From Synechococcales cyanobacterium C42_A2020_086 (GTDB taxonomy: Bacteria; Cyanobacteriota; Cyanobacteriia; Elainellales; Elainellaceae), in NCBI GenBank assembly GCA_015272325.1, contig JACYLU010000033.1, positions 62,001 through 126,000 of the forward strand: a stretch of 64,000 nt of DNA, in the 5' to 3' direction. The notes beneath the pieces were generated by a model, which saw only the letters and a list, made by a program, of their open reading frames with translations, was not told the origin of the DNA and searched no databases. Positions 37,634 through 47,441 of the stretch are shown here, piece by piece (within the stretch, counting starts at the first letter, position 1; every line of letters begins with the position of its first letter). The translations under genes and the position numbers were made by a program.

Positions 37634-38203
37634 TCAACGGCAGCCCAAGCTGTCACGGGTGGAAACGCCGGTCACTGGGTTCACTCCCTCTGCCCGCTGA
37701 CACAACTGGGCGATTTCATAGCGGTCTAGAATGGCATCAGTAAAATCGGCGCCGGTTATGGTTACATCCTGGAAGCTGGTGCGGGTCATGGTGGCTCCCT
37801 GCAAAATCGCATTCGTCAGGTCAGCGCCCACAAGAAACACCCGATCAACTAGGGCGTCGGTGAGATTGGCATTGCGCAAATTAGCGTTGAGCAGCACCCC
37901 TTTGGTGAGAATCGCATTCGTCAGGTCCGCTCCTTCTAGGTTAATGGAGCGCATCTCAGCCGCTACAAAAGCTTTTCCTTGCAAATCGGTATGGGAAAAA
38001 TCCTGATTGCTGAGGTTAGCATTGTTGTAGTTCACGGTATCAACGGCTGCTGCAACCGGACCCGCGCTAAGCAGAATCCACAAGCAAGCCAAGGCCAGCA
38101 CCAGCAGCACGTTCAAACAGCGGCGCAGCACTTGCACGAGCGTTTCAGAAAGGATTGCCATCATGGAGTGATTGACAGGGGGGGTTGCTCGCTGGGAATT
38201 CAT
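37634..38203 (-). CDS. Thylakoid-lumen-type pentapeptide-repeat protein
   Basis: About 189 residues. A GGGAGGAG ribosome site supports the ATG at 38203 over upstream in-frame starts. A hydrophobic signal segment ends in [10 protein letters not shown], suggesting export to the lumen or periplasm. Pentapeptide repeats of the A(D/N)LTN type follow ([20 protein letters not shown]), predicted to form a right-handed beta helix. The conserved tail [20 protein letters not shown] has two cysteines, as in chloroplast lumenal pentapeptide proteins of unknown function. Confidence 0.85.
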   Translation of the reverse strand: MNSQRATPPVNHSMMAILSETLVQVLRRCLNVLLVLALACLWILLSAGPVAAAVDTVNYNNANLSNQDFSHTDLQGKAFVAAEMRSINLEGADLTNAILTKGVLLNANLRNANLTDALVDRVFLVGADLTNAILQGATMTRTSFQDVTITGADFTDAILDRYEIAQLCQRAEGVNPVTGVSTRDSLGCR

Positions 38204-38243
38204 CGGTTTATCTCCTCCCAAGGGCACAGTAGCGGTTCCTGAC

Positions 38244-39677
38244 TCAGTAGCTTCCTTGAAGACGGGGCGATGATGACCAGTCTTCGCCGACACGGATCGT
38301 CAGATCCGACTGTAGATCGCCTGTAGAAGCTGGAATGATTTGACCTATGCCCAAGACCGATTCTAACAACTGAGCACTCCGCAAATCGCCTCGCTGCACA
38401 ATAATTTGGGTAACGGCTTGCGGTTCTACCCAGTCTTGCACAACATACACATTGGCAAAGCCCTGAGTCTGGAGATAGGCAGCGACTTTACTGCCTAAGG
38501 CCGGATCACTAGAGGCATTCTGGACAGCAATTTTGATCTCTCCCTGAGGGTGGTACTGCGTCACGGGCGTAATCGGGCTGACATCAAAATACTGCTGCAT
38601 GACTTCATCTTTCGCGACCGGATCTAACAACCAGTAGCTAGCAACGTACTCATCAGGAGCGCTAAAGCGACCTGGCAGCAGCACCATGCGGAAATTCTCC
38701 TGCGATAGATCTAAGCCAAAGTCCACCAAGGCTAGCATCTCCTCTAGCGTGAGATTGGTGTCGATATACTGGCGAAACAGTTCAATGGCTTGGGGAATCC
38801 GCGTGATCATCGCTGGATTGGTGAGTTTTTCACGCAGTGCTCGAATCAACTGCTGCTGCCGCTGTACACGGCCAATGTCGCCGTTGGCATCGTTGCGGAA
38901 GCGGGCAAATTGTTCGGCCTGTTCGCCGTTGAGGACTTGCTGCCCTGGGTATAGGTCAATTTTTAGCTGCTGGGTTTGGTCTTCATATTCCATGCGTTCG
39001 GGTACATATACCTCGACGCCACCCAGCAGATCAACCAGCTCTTTAAAGGCTTCCGTACTGACGCGCACATAGCGGTCAATCGTGACTCCATTGAGAGTTT
39101 TACTGACGACTTGAGCTGCTAGCTTGGAGCCACCCAGAGCATTGGCATAGTTCACTTTATCGATGCCTTCCCCAGGAATATTGACCTGGGTATCCCGAGG
39201 AATTGAAAGCACATTCACCGTATTCGCGACCGGATCGAGATGCACCAGCAGCATCGTGTCACTGCGGCCAGCAAACACATCATCTGGCGGTGCTTCTCCG
39301 GGCAAATTTAGCGGCAGATCAACTCCGAGAACCAGGATATTGATGGGGCGAGTAATTTGGTAGCGGAACCCCTGCTGCCAGAGATCGGTGAGGGAAACCG
39401 GGCGGCGACTACCCGCGGGAGCAATGGCTGCCGGAAGAGGCGTCATGAGAATAAGCACAGCTCCCACCATGGCAGAAATACCGGCCGTTAAGGCAAACAC
39501 AGCGCTGCGAAAAAGCCATTGCCTGATGGTCACACCTCGACGCTCCGTGACGTGAATCACTGGTTCAGCAGGTGGGGTAACAGGGGAAATCACGGCAGTT
39601 GTACAGGGTTGACTCTCGGTATCTGAGGAATCGTGCTGTTCAAGCGGATGTCCTTGCTGTTCTGACGGCTGCCCCAC
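38244..39677 (-). CDS. LytR-CpsA-Psr (LCP) family protein with LytR C-terminal domain
   Basis: A 477-residue protein: a cytoplasmic N-terminus, one membrane helix (about 52-78), the LCP domain ([51 protein letters not shown]) and a LytR_C domain ([20 protein letters not shown]). LCP enzymes transfer lipid-linked polysaccharides to peptidoglycan or other acceptors outside the membrane. The start is GTG at 39677. It is divergent from the mannose-1-phosphate guanylyltransferase gene, which suits a shared envelope-polysaccharide role. Confidence 0.9.
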   Translation of the reverse strand: MGQPSEQQGHPLEQHDSSDTESQPCTTAVISPVTPPAEPVIHVTERRGVTIRQWLFRSAVFALTAGISAMVGAVLILMTPLPAAIAPAGSRRPVSLTDLWQQGFRYQITRPINILVLGVDLPLNLPGEAPPDDVFAGRSDTMLLVHLDPVANTVNVLSIPRDTQVNIPGEGIDKVNYANALGGSKLAAQVVSKTLNGVTIDRYVRVSTEAFKELVDLLGGVEVYVPERMEYEDQTQQLKIDLYPGQQVLNGEQAEQFARFRNDANGDIGRVQRQQQLIRALREKLTNPAMITRIPQAIELFRQYIDTNLTLEEMLALVDFGLDLSQENFRMVLLPGRFSAPDEYVASYWLLDPVAKDEVMQQYFDVSPITPVTQYHPQGEIKIAVQNASSDPALGSKVAAYLQTQGFANVYVVQDWVEPQAVTQIIVQRGDLRSAQLLESVLGIGQIIPASTGDLQSDLTIRVGEDWSSSPRLQGSY

Positions 39678-40077
39678 GTGTTTATTACCTCACCAGTTTT
39701 CAAGATGTAGCACCCACGGTATCCTACACGGAATGATTGTGTAGTTTTGTGTAATTTATCTCGCGATTATAACCCGAAGCCTAGAGACCTGCCTTCCGTC
39801 GCATGGAGCAAGTCTCCGTGATCTTACCCTCTCCCCTAGGATGGATTATGGAATGGGATTGTGGCAATCCGCACTCTGCCTCTAGAGGCGATGGTCGCGC
39901 TTCTGCCTTCACCGGATCTCTCCTGAGTCAAAGATGCAGCTCTATCCGGCAACTTTGTGACATCTTTACTCAATGAAACTACAGTTCATAAAGATGACAT
40001 AAAGGGGTACATTACCGGATCTGCCTGGTAAAAAAGCTTGTTAGGATGGGGCGGAATTATAGCGCATTTTGTGAATC
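39678..40077. other. Divergent promoter region between LCP and guanylyltransferase genes
   Basis: 400 bp without a gene. On the minus strand TATAAT at 39766-39771 is a consensus -10 about 90 bp before the LCP start, but no good -35 is seen at the right spacing. No promoter is obvious for the plus-strand gene. Confidence 0.45.
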
Positions 40078-41127
40078 ATGATTCCCGTTATCCTAGCTGG
40101 TGGTAAAGGGGAGCGTTTTTGGCCCCTCAGCCGCAAACATCGCCCTAAACAGTTTCTCAGCTTAGACGGTAGTGGTAAAAGTCTGCTGCAAGCTACGGCC
40201 GATCGGCTGTTATCGTTGGCGGGAGGTTGGCAAGGATTATGGGTGATTACCGCTGCTCACCTAGAAGCGGGTGTGCGAGACCAACTGCCCCATCTGCCGC
40301 CAGAAAATTTGCTGGTGGAAGTAGAAGGACGGGACACGGCCCCAGCGGTCGCGTGGGCCACTCTAGAGATCGCCAAACGCTACGGCGAAGAGGCAATCAT
40401 TGGCTTCTTTCCTGCCGATCACTGGATTGGCGATCAAGCAGCCTTCGAGGACACACTGAAATCTGCTGAACAGCTTGCAGCCGAAAAAGGCGTCATTGCG
40501 ACGCTCGGCATTACTCCCACCTATCCTTCTACCGGCTATGGCTACATCGAACAGGGCGAGAAGATAGGATTCTATGGCAATCTGCCGGCTTATCAGGTGA
40601 AACGCTTTGCCGAAAAGCCGGATTTGCCGACTGCAGAGCAATTCTTGGCAACGGGGCGCTATGGCTGGAATGGGGGCATGTTTATCTTTCCAGCCGGTGT
40701 GGTGCTGTCCGAACTGCACACCTATGCACCTGAGATTATTGAGCCACTAAAACAGCAGGGACCGTCATGCTATCCAACTCTGCCCAAGCTGAGTATTGAC
40801 TATGCCCTAATGGAGAAAACCCAGCGGACCTGCGTGCTGCCCGTAACCTTTCATTGGGATGATTTGGGAGACTGGAATGCCATCGAGCGACTGCTGAAGA
40901 ACGAGAATCCCAACGTCGAAATCGCCAAGCATGTTGGGCTGGATACGCAGGGCGCTCTGCTCTATGCTACCGACGATGATGACCTAATTGTGACGATCGG
41001 GCTAGACGACACCGTGATCGTGCGCGACGGCAAAGTCACTTTGATCGCTAAAAAAGAGCGGACGCAAGACATCAAGCGGGTCCTGAAACTGCTGCAGGCC
41101 GACCCCCAATGGGCAGAGTTGCTGTGA
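40078..41127 (+). CDS. manC: Mannose-1-phosphate guanylyltransferase
   Basis: A 349-residue nucleotidyltransferase that makes GDP-mannose from mannose-1-phosphate and GTP. The pyrophosphorylase signature VILAGGKGERFWPLSRKHRP is at the N-terminus; GFFPADHWIGD and VKRFAEKPDLPTAEQFL follow. It lacks the C-terminal phosphomannose-isomerase domain of long ManC/AlgA enzymes. GDP-mannose feeds glycan synthesis, consistent with the adjacent GT39 transferase 51 bp downstream. Confidence 0.92.
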   Translation: MIPVILAGGKGERFWPLSRKHRPKQFLSLDGSGKSLLQATADRLLSLAGGWQGLWVITAAHLEAGVRDQLPHLPPENLLVEVEGRDTAPAVAWATLEIAKRYGEEAIIGFFPADHWIGDQAAFEDTLKSAEQLAAEKGVIATLGITPTYPSTGYGYIEQGEKIGFYGNLPAYQVKRFAEKPDLPTAEQFLATGRYGWNGGMFIFPAGVVLSELHTYAPEIIEPLKQQGPSCYPTLPKLSIDYALMEKTQRTCVLPVTFHWDDLGDWNAIERLLKNENPNVEIAKHVGLDTQGALLYATDDDDLIVTIGLDDTVIVRDGKVTLIAKKERTQDIKRVLKLLQADPQWAELL

Positions 41128-41178
41128 TCTGCTAGAACGTCTGGGGAATCCTCTCTGGCAGAAGAGAGGATATTCACC

Positions 41179-42786
41179 ATGCGCTTACTGGTTCTCGCCC
41201 TGCTGTTGCTCGGCATTTTTTTTCGCTTTGCTCATCTTGATCAGAAAGTTTACTGGTACGACGAAGCCTTTACGGCGCTGCGAGCCAGTGGCTACACCGA
41301 AGCAGAAGTCGTACAGCAGTTTGCAGACTCTGCCGTTGTTCCAGTAGCAGCGCTACAGCACTATCAGCAGCCCGCTCCCGATCGCGGTTTAGAAGCGACC
41401 CTCCTGAGTCTTGCTCAAGAAGATCCGCAGCATCCGCCGCTCTACTATGGAGTGGCGCATGTCTGGATTCGCTGGTTTGGCAGCTCGGTAGTGGCCTTGC
41501 GGGCACTGCCGGCCCTCTTGAGCCTGCTGACGCTGCCCTGCGTATATTGGCTAGCACAAGAGCTGTTTTGCCGCAGCGGTGCCTTGCCGACGGTCGCGCC
41601 AGCCTGGGTCGCCGTAGCACTCTTTGCCGTTTCGCCGTTTCAGGTTGCTTATGCCCAAGAGTCGCGCCAATATAGCCTCTGGGGGTTGCTAACGATTTTT
41701 AGCACGGCGGCTCTTTTGCGAGCGTTGCGGCGGCAAACGCGGGGAAGCTGGCTGCTCTATGCTCTGACATTGACGCTTAACTTCTATACCTTTCTGCTGT
41801 CAGGACTGCTAGCCGTGACACACGGACTGTATGTGCTGAGCCGCTGCAAATGGCGCTGGACTCTGCTTCGGCATCACGGGGGTCTTGCCTATCTCACGGC
41901 AACTCTGCTGAGTATCGGACTGTTTCTGCCCTGGCTCGGAGTTGTCATCATCGGTCGCCGCCAAGTAGAAGATGTGACGAGCTGGATGAGCATCGAGCAG
42001 TCGTGGGAGGTGTTGCTGCTGAAGTGGCTCAGAAATTTGGGACGCATCTTTTACGATCGCGGCGATACGCTGCTCGATTACGGCATCCAGGCAGTGCTGC
42101 TAGGGCTGATCGCCTATGCCTACTATTACCTGTACCGACAGGGCACTCGTTCGGTGGGCTGGCTGATTGGACTGCTGACGCTTGTGCCAGTGCTGCCCCT
42201 GATCCTAGCCGATCTAACGCTGGGGGGATTGCGCTCTACATTTCCCCGCTATTGTATTCCAACGGTCATTGGGGTGCAGTTCGCGCTGATCTATCTGTTT
42301 GCGGCTCAATTGTCTCATCCGGACGCTGCTCTGCACCAGCGATGGCGCGGCATTCTGGCGGCGGTGCTGTGCTTGGGCATTCTCGCAGGTGTAACTAGTG
42401 TTGCTGCTCCGACGTGGTGGACGAAAACGTTGAATCAGGAGAATCCAATCCTTGCTGAGGTGCTCAACCAAGCCCAGCACCCACTGCTGCTCAGCGATGC
42501 CGAGACCGGCGATCTGCTCTCATTAAGCCATGCGCTATCCCCCTCGGTGCACCTGCTGATCCGGCCGCGCTGCGAAACCTGCTCCTTCGCTGCGGCTCGC
42601 TCACTCGATGCCCGCCTCTTTCCTGTGCCGTCTGGCTTTAGCGAGGTTTTCCTATTCCACCCTCGCCGTTCTAGAGCCTGGCAGCGATCGCTAGAGCAAC
42701 GGTTCAGTGATCCTCGGATGGGCTACTGGCTAGATCCCATCGTGCTCAATAAAGATGAAGTTCTCTGGAGAATTATCAATAAATAG
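41179..42786 (+). CDS. GT39-type membrane glycosyltransferase
   Basis: A 535-residue integral membrane protein with about ten to twelve helices. The first loop carries VYWYDEAFTALRASGY, the D-E motif of GT-C (PMT/ArnT-like) transferases, and YAQESRQYSLWGL is a second family motif. These enzymes transfer sugars from polyprenyl-phosphate donors to lipids, proteins or glycans on the outer face of the membrane. It follows manC closely, so mannose transfer is plausible but unproven. Confidence 0.87.
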   Translation: MRLLVLALLLLGIFFRFAHLDQKVYWYDEAFTALRASGYTEAEVVQQFADSAVVPVAALQHYQQPAPDRGLEATLLSLAQEDPQHPPLYYGVAHVWIRWFGSSVVALRALPALLSLLTLPCVYWLAQELFCRSGALPTVAPAWVAVALFAVSPFQVAYAQESRQYSLWGLLTIFSTAALLRALRRQTRGSWLLYALTLTLNFYTFLLSGLLAVTHGLYVLSRCKWRWTLLRHHGGLAYLTATLLSIGLFLPWLGVVIIGRRQVEDVTSWMSIEQSWEVLLLKWLRNLGRIFYDRGDTLLDYGIQAVLLGLIAYAYYYLYRQGTRSVGWLIGLLTLVPVLPLILADLTLGGLRSTFPRYCIPTVIGVQFALIYLFAAQLSHPDAALHQRWRGILAAVLCLGILAGVTSVAAPTWWTKTLNQENPILAEVLNQAQHPLLLSDAETGDLLSLSHALSPSVHLLIRPRCETCSFAAARSLDARLFPVPSGFSEVFLFHPRRSRAWQRSLEQRFSDPRMGYWLDPIVLNKDEVLWRIINK

Positions 42787-43059
42787 ATCGGGTATATTCC
42801 TGTATTTCCTCATTTCAACATTGGTAAAGTTTTGATTAGTGAAAAACTATCTAGGTCGTGAAGCCAACCCCTGTTGTGATTGAACTAAATGCAAAGAAAA
42901 GATTGAGAAAAATGCGGCCGGAAAAGACAAAGAAAAATGGAAGGTTTCAAATCAGAATCAGCGCTGCAAAGGTCGATGAAATCAGGCTTTTCAAGCCGGA
43001 TCAACAGTTTGATCGAGAAAGACGCACGCTATAGTAGCCGATAGCGTACTGCAGCTCTT

Positions 43060-43449
43060 ATGAACCAATCCTGTCGTTACATTTTGGTTTTAGATCAAGA
43101 CTCCGACGACCTTCAGATGTTGGAGGCGTTGCAGAGTCGGGTGCGCTGCCCGTTGGTGGTTACAAGTTCTCCTGATCAGGCCATGGCCAAAATGGGACAG
43201 TCTCCACCATCGCTATTAATTTTGACGGGCAATCATCAGTCGTGGTCGGCATCATTTGTGCGGCGGTTGCGCACCATGGCCAATGCCTGTGGCATCGTGA
43301 TTGTGGGCCTAACGGATGTTCATGCGCCGAGCTGGCTGCGGCAAGAAGACAACCCAGGCTTGGACGGGTTCTTAGTTAAACCGCTCAACTGCGATATTTT
43401 GACGTCGCTGTTGCAGTCTGCCTGGGTTCGACAGACCTACTGTTCCTAG
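43060..43449 (+). CDS. Receiver-like (REC) domain protein lacking the phospho-acceptor Asp
   Basis: A 129-residue single-domain protein with the CheY-like pattern: YILVLDQDSDDLQMLEAL (acidic pocket D12), PSLLILTGNHQSW, IVIVGLTDVHAP, and GFLVKPLNCDIL with the conserved K107. The phosphorylated aspartate at the end of strand 3 is replaced by T56. It may be an orphan receiver that works without phosphorylation, for example as a binding partner. Neighbours give no clear hint. Confidence 0.75.
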   Translation: MNQSCRYILVLDQDSDDLQMLEALQSRVRCPLVVTSSPDQAMAKMGQSPPSLLILTGNHQSWSASFVRRLRTMANACGIVIVGLTDVHAPSWLRQEDNPGLDGFLVKPLNCDILTSLLQSAWVRQTYCS

Positions 43450-43653
43450 TGAACCTGGCCTTCTATTTTGCATCCTCGTTCTGGCAACTCCTTGGCATCT
43501 GCTCGCTGAAATTAGCAAACTATGGGTCAGGCAGCCAGGGGATGAGGTTAACCCGAGAACTAGCTTCGGAATTCGCGACTCTCCAGCATGCTTGTGCTCC
43601 AGGAAACTGCCTTAGCATAGAAACAGCTCTTTAGCGTTTCTGCCTTTCACTGC

Positions 43654-44349
43654 ATGCAGTTTGCACCGCTTTACCCCTGGATCTACAAAGTGCTGAAGCC
43701 ATCCTTTCCTACCTGTCTGTGGGGGGGGAAGCTCTGTACTCCGGCAATTGCGCTGACATTTGATGATGGACCGCATCCGCAGCATACGCTGGAACTGCTG
43801 GACGTGCTGGATCGTTACCAGGTGACGGCGAGCTTTTTTTGGCTCGGAGTCTGTGTCGAACGGTATCCAGAGGTGGCTCAGGCAGTGTGGCAGCGCGGTC
43901 ACTGGATTGGCCTACATGGGTACGATCACCGTTCCTTTCCGATGCTGTCACCCCAGGAATTGCGACAGTCGCTGCGAAGAACGCAGGCCGCGATCGCCTC
44001 GGCTTGCGGTCTGGCTGCGGAAGACGTGCAGGAGCGGGTTCGAGATGTTCGCCCTCCCAATGGGCTGTTTACACCGCAGACGCTATCCTACCTGGCAGAA
44101 TGGCGCTACCGTCCGGTGATGTGGAGCGTGGTGCCCGAGGATTGGGTGCAGCCAGGTGTTGAGGTGTCTGTGCAGCGCGTATTGCAGCAGACGCAAAACG
44201 GCTCGCTGATTGTGCTGCACGATGGCTATTGCGGCGGGCAAGATGTGGCAGCAACGGCAGATCAACTCATTCCGGCACTGCTGGCGCAAAACTATCAGTT
44301 TGCAACGGTTGAGCAGTTCTGGCAGCAGTCCACGTCAACCGCCCCGTAA
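43654..44349 (+). CDS. Polysaccharide deacetylase (NodB-type, carbohydrate esterase 4)
   Basis: A 231-residue protein with the NodB motifs ALTFDDGPHPQHTLELLD (motif 1, with both metal-site Asp residues), IGLHGYDHRSF (motif 2 region), DVRPPNGLFTPQ (motif 3 with a conserved Arg-Pro-Pro) and LIVLHDGY (motif 5). It removes acetyl groups from glycans such as peptidoglycan or poly-N-acetylglucosamine. No signal peptide is obvious, although the first 25 residues are hydrophobic and might anchor it. Confidence 0.88.
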   Translation: MQFAPLYPWIYKVLKPSFPTCLWGGKLCTPAIALTFDDGPHPQHTLELLDVLDRYQVTASFFWLGVCVERYPEVAQAVWQRGHWIGLHGYDHRSFPMLSPQELRQSLRRTQAAIASACGLAAEDVQERVRDVRPPNGLFTPQTLSYLAEWRYRPVMWSVVPEDWVQPGVEVSVQRVLQQTQNGSLIVLHDGYCGGQDVAATADQLIPALLAQNYQFATVEQFWQQSTSTAP

Positions 44350-44388
44350 CTTCCACCTAGAACGCTTACCGAGACCGAGCTGACCCCA

Positions 44389-44997
44389 TCATCGAGGCTG
44401 CGGCTCTGACCGCTGGAGCTTCCAAAAAAGACTGGAAATGAAGTTGGTGGTAATGTGCGCCACAATCGGTACCAGCAGATTGCCGGTCGCCAAGGCACTA
44501 TAGCCCAGAAGCAACCCAATTACCGTGGCCCAGATGACATAGGACCATTGCTGACTGCCACTGAAATGTAGCACCCCAAAGCACAGGCTGGAAATGATCA
44601 GCCCCGACCAAGTAAAGCCAATCGCCGGCAGCATGACCCCTCGAAACAGCAGTTCCTCGCTCATGCCTGGCAGCAGCCCCAACCAGATCAAATCGGGAAG
44701 TGCCAGCGGTCTGATCACCAGCTCCAGATAAAACTCAGCACTTTGACGATAGGCAGGCCAAAGCCGGTAGGCAATAGCACTCGCTCCGGTGATGCCCAGA
44801 CCCACTCCGATACCCCACAGCACCGCTGCTCCAGACCATTGTAGTGGCAGCATAGTCACCGAAGTATCGAACACAAGCCAAAGGCGAGAGACAAGCAGCA
44901 GCACGACTGCCGTGACGCCCATCGCAATCAAAATTTGGAAGCGCGTTAGAGGTTCAACGTTAGGAGTGGGAGGAGTTTGTTCTGGCACCGTTAGCAA
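44389..44997 (-). CDS. CPBP intramembrane metalloprotease family protein
   Basis: A 202-residue protein with about six membrane helices. The CPBP (Rce1-like) motifs are complete: MSEELLFRGVM (EExxxR), LCFGVLHFSG (FxxxH) and VAHITTNF (HxxxN). Members cleave substrates within the membrane; in cyanobacteria and chloroplasts several are linked to thylakoid biogenesis. The start is uncertain: TTG at 44997 lies inside a tandem duplication, and an in-frame GTG is three codons further in. Confidence 0.87.
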   Translation of the reverse strand: MLTVPEQTPPTPNVEPLTRFQILIAMGVTAVVLLLVSRLWLVFDTSVTMLPLQWSGAAVLWGIGVGLGITGASAIAYRLWPAYRQSAEFYLELVIRPLALPDLIWLGLLPGMSEELLFRGVMLPAIGFTWSGLIISSLCFGVLHFSGSQQWSYVIWATVIGLLLGYSALATGNLLVPIVAHITTNFISSLFWKLQRSEPQPR

Positions 44998-45025
44998 CTG
45001 ACTATTTTCAGCAACTGACTATTTT
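44993..45025. repeat. 16-17-bp tandem duplication at a gene start
   Basis: AGCAACTGACTATTTT occurs at 44993-45008 and 45010-45025, a 17-bp period with 16 identical bases. It lies directly at the N-terminus and upstream region of the CPBP gene, so it may have changed its start site or leader. Confidence 0.9.
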
Positions 45026-45258
45026 ATTGACTATGCTTTATTGACTGACTACTGATGAGCTACTAGTGAATGGCTGCGGGGCGAGGCTGGTTGGGCTGTT
45101 GCGTCACCATGGATTCTGGCTAGGGGTTCTGGCTCAATTGCGGTGAGCTTGGGCGGGCGTCTGCGTTGCAGGAATGCAAGGGTGAATCAATCGTAGGATG
45201 CCCATGAGGACAAAGGCAAGCCGCAAAAGGCATAGTCTACGGTAAATTGTCAGTGAAC

Positions 45259-46419
45259 TTACAAGGCTAGTGGCTGAATCTGGGTGAGGTGAGACCGCAA
45301 CGCGTGAGGATGCACACCGGCTCGTTGGGCTACGAGTACCCCGATTGCTTCCAGGTAAGACTCAACCTTCAAGGGTGATAGCCCTAGGGCTTCTGCGGGC
45401 ACCTGTAGGCGGGTCTGATTGTCGGCTACGGTAATCAGCATTGCTGTCTGGCTTAAACTGAGCAGAGCACTGCCGCCGCATGCCGTTGCCGGAGCAATCA
45501 CTGCATCGACTTGGTCCGCCCAAATGGTCTCTGCGGTTGCCTTGCGGGTCTCGGAGATCGGTGAATGGGTGGCTGAGGCAGGGGGTTGAATCTGCGGGTC
45601 CGAAGCAATAACAAACTGCGGAGCACGACTCAACCCGACCAGTACACAGGGCAGAAACGTATAGCCCAGCTCTTCAGCAGCGGAGCGCGGCGACAATTCG
45701 GGATCGAGCGGTAGCGGCGAGAGAGCCGGCGCATGGGCACAAGGAACGCGAAAGGTGCGGACCACGAGATGGCTAATCACGGCTTCTGCCCCTGCCAGTG
45801 GATCCACCCCGTGCCCGTGACGATACTGTCGTAGCGCCTCGCTGCCCCCATCGTCGGGGAAACGAGCCACCACCGCAATCGCCTCAGCACCGGCGTACCG
45901 CAGCAGCTTCTCGACTGCCCGCAGCAAACTATCGGAATTTTGAATGGTGCCCCAAGTTGCTCCCGAAGCGGCAGTGCGCAGTTCTACTCCTAGTGGAGCA
46001 TCGGTGACTATGTACTCCGTCAGATGTAAGCCAAGGGTGGCTCGAGCTGCATCGGCGACCTGTAAATGCCGCAGCCGCAGATCGGGTTCTATGCCCTGAT
46101 CCAACACCAAGCCAACTCGGTTTTGCCGAATTGGATGCAGCCCCCACTGCCCTGCCGCAAACTGATCTAGCCCGTAGCCTTCTACGTAGTAAACATTAGG
46201 GATCGGCCAGTAGAGCTGTGCTCCGTTCAGCACATTGGGATGGGTGATCAGCCGATCGGCAACCTGCGCCACAGCACGAGCAACCGGCAGCGCATCGCCT
46301 GCATAGCCGCCAATGGCCGCACCAATGCCCGTCGGCACAATCAGCACAACGGTATAGGGACGGGTAGAAGGTGTGGTCAGCAGCGAACCCAACGGTGGCA
46401 ACGCCTCAGTCGTATTCAA
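45259..46419 (-). CDS. DUF3326 protein
   Basis: A 386-residue protein resembling the cyanobacterial DUF3326 family. Visible features are VVLIVPTGIGAAIGGYAGDA near the N-terminus, NGAQLYWPIPNVYYVEGYGL, and AVIAPATACGGSALLSLSQT with a conserved cysteine. It looks like a soluble Rossmann-type enzyme, but no reaction is known to me. The start is probably TTG at 46417-46419, with no obvious ribosome site. Confidence 0.82.
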   Translation of the reverse strand: MNTTEALPPLGSLLTTPSTRPYTVVLIVPTGIGAAIGGYAGDALPVARAVAQVADRLITHPNVLNGAQLYWPIPNVYYVEGYGLDQFAAGQWGLHPIRQNRVGLVLDQGIEPDLRLRHLQVADAARATLGLHLTEYIVTDAPLGVELRTAASGATWGTIQNSDSLLRAVEKLLRYAGAEAIAVVARFPDDGGSEALRQYRHGHGVDPLAGAEAVISHLVVRTFRVPCAHAPALSPLPLDPELSPRSAAEELGYTFLPCVLVGLSRAPQFVIASDPQIQPPASATHSPISETRKATAETIWADQVDAVIAPATACGGSALLSLSQTAMLITVADNQTRLQVPAEALGLSPLKVESYLEAIGVLVAQRAGVHPHALRSHLTQIQPLAL

Positions 46420-46492
46420 GATGAAATTTCATTTCAAGATTTACGGGTCAAAATCGCAGATTTAATCTCAATGCAGTTTCATTTAATCACTG

Positions 46493-46699
46493 CTAAATCA
46501 CTGCGGTTGGTACTCCTGGCAGCAGGATCTCGCCCTCAGTCGTCACCACTGCTTCCACCCGTACTTTGCCGGCCGCTACTCCGGTAATTGCCCAGCGCAA
46601 CGGCTCGCCCCACTGACACAGAGCCACTAAAATTTCCTGCTGCAATCGGGTAGGGGTCTCCTGCAACTCTAGCTCTAGAGTAATGAAGTGAGTGGTCAT
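46493..46699 (-). CDS. Conserved hypothetical protein, 68 residues
   Basis: A small soluble protein, MTTHFITLELELQETPTRLQ onward, with an alternating beta-strand/helix pattern (RWAITGVAAGKVRVEAVV). No domain recognised. It lies between the ferredoxin gene and the DUF3326 gene on the same strand, with short gaps, so a common transcript is likely. Confidence 0.6.
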   Translation of the reverse strand: MTTHFITLELELQETPTRLQQEILVALCQWGEPLRWAITGVAAGKVRVEAVVTTEGEILLPGVPTAVI

Positions 46700-46727
46700 G
46701 CGGTGGAGGCTGATTCCTGGTTGCCTT

Positions 46728-47066
46728 TTACTTTCTGCCTTTACTCTCTTGGAACTGCCCGAACTGTAGCTGGTAGACCGTGTCTTCCTTCTCAGTTTCG
46801 ATTTTTAGATCCGAACGGGGATAGGCGACACAGAGCAGCGCATAGCCTTGCTCCCGTAGTTCCGGGCTGATGCCCATACCGTCGCTTTGATCCACTTCTC
46901 CAGACAGTACTTGAGCAGCGCAGGTTGTGCAGACTCCAGCACTGCAGGAAAACGGCAGATCGAGTCCTGCGGCCTGTGCCGCTTCTAGCACCGTCTCGGT
47001 TTCCGGAACCGACAGGATATGGCTGCTGCCCTGGTGCAAAATTTCAACTGTGTAGCTTTTTGTCAT
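46728..47066 (-). CDS. Plant-type [2Fe-2S] ferredoxin with C-terminal extension
   Basis: A 112-residue ferredoxin. The cluster ligands follow the plant-type pattern C-x4-C-x2-C in LPFSCSAGVCTTCAAQVLSG, with the fourth cysteine in YALLCVAYP. It differs from photosynthetic PetF by an extended C-terminus (KEDTVYQLQFGQFQESKGRK), as in the low-abundance FdC-type ferredoxins. It likely passes electrons to a specialised acceptor in the cytosol. It is followed on the same strand by the 68-residue gene. Confidence 0.9.
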   Translation of the reverse strand: MTKSYTVEILHQGSSHILSVPETETVLEAAQAAGLDLPFSCSAGVCTTCAAQVLSGEVDQSDGMGISPELREQGYALLCVAYPRSDLKIETEKEDTVYQLQFGQFQESKGRK

Positions 47067-47175
47067 AGGACGATTAACGGGGGATGGAGTCGAGGCTCTA
47101 GGGTTAACTCAACCAGGGGTTGAGTCAAACAGGCCGTGCATTGAGAATGAGCGAGAAGCAGAATTCCAATTCCTA

Positions 47176-47367
47176 CTACTCGGCATCGGGAAAGGTGCGT
47201 TTAAACTCGTCGATCAGCTCGTCAATTTCCTCGAGGGCTTGATTGACATCAATACGGAGAGTGCCTAGATTGGGCTGTTCTAGAAGCTGTAAGAGCGATT
47301 CTCGCTTGCCCTCAATGACTTTAAAGCGGGATCGCAGTTCCTCAACATTGGGCTGTGGGTCTGACAT
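47176..47367 (-). CDS. Conserved hypothetical protein, 63 residues, helical
   Basis: A small acidic protein predicted to be two helices (VEELRSRFKVIEGKRESLLQ; ALEEIDELIDEFKRTFPDAE). I do not recognise a function; similar short proteins are widespread in cyanobacteria. It has an ATG start and lies 109 bp upstream of the ferredoxin on the same strand. Confidence 0.65.
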   Translation of the reverse strand: MSDPQPNVEELRSRFKVIEGKRESLLQLLEQPNLGTLRIDVNQALEEIDELIDEFKRTFPDAE

Positions 47368-47441
47368 GGTTCAACAGTAAAACATCCCTAGGGGTGTCAA
47401 GATAGTGAATAATCATTAACAAACGGCTTGGCTCATCGATT

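Noticed and set aside
42787-43059. Possible small RNA or gene before the receiver-like gene
   Set aside because: The region is A-rich but shows no stable hairpin with a T-tract, no tRNA-like arms and no coding frame.
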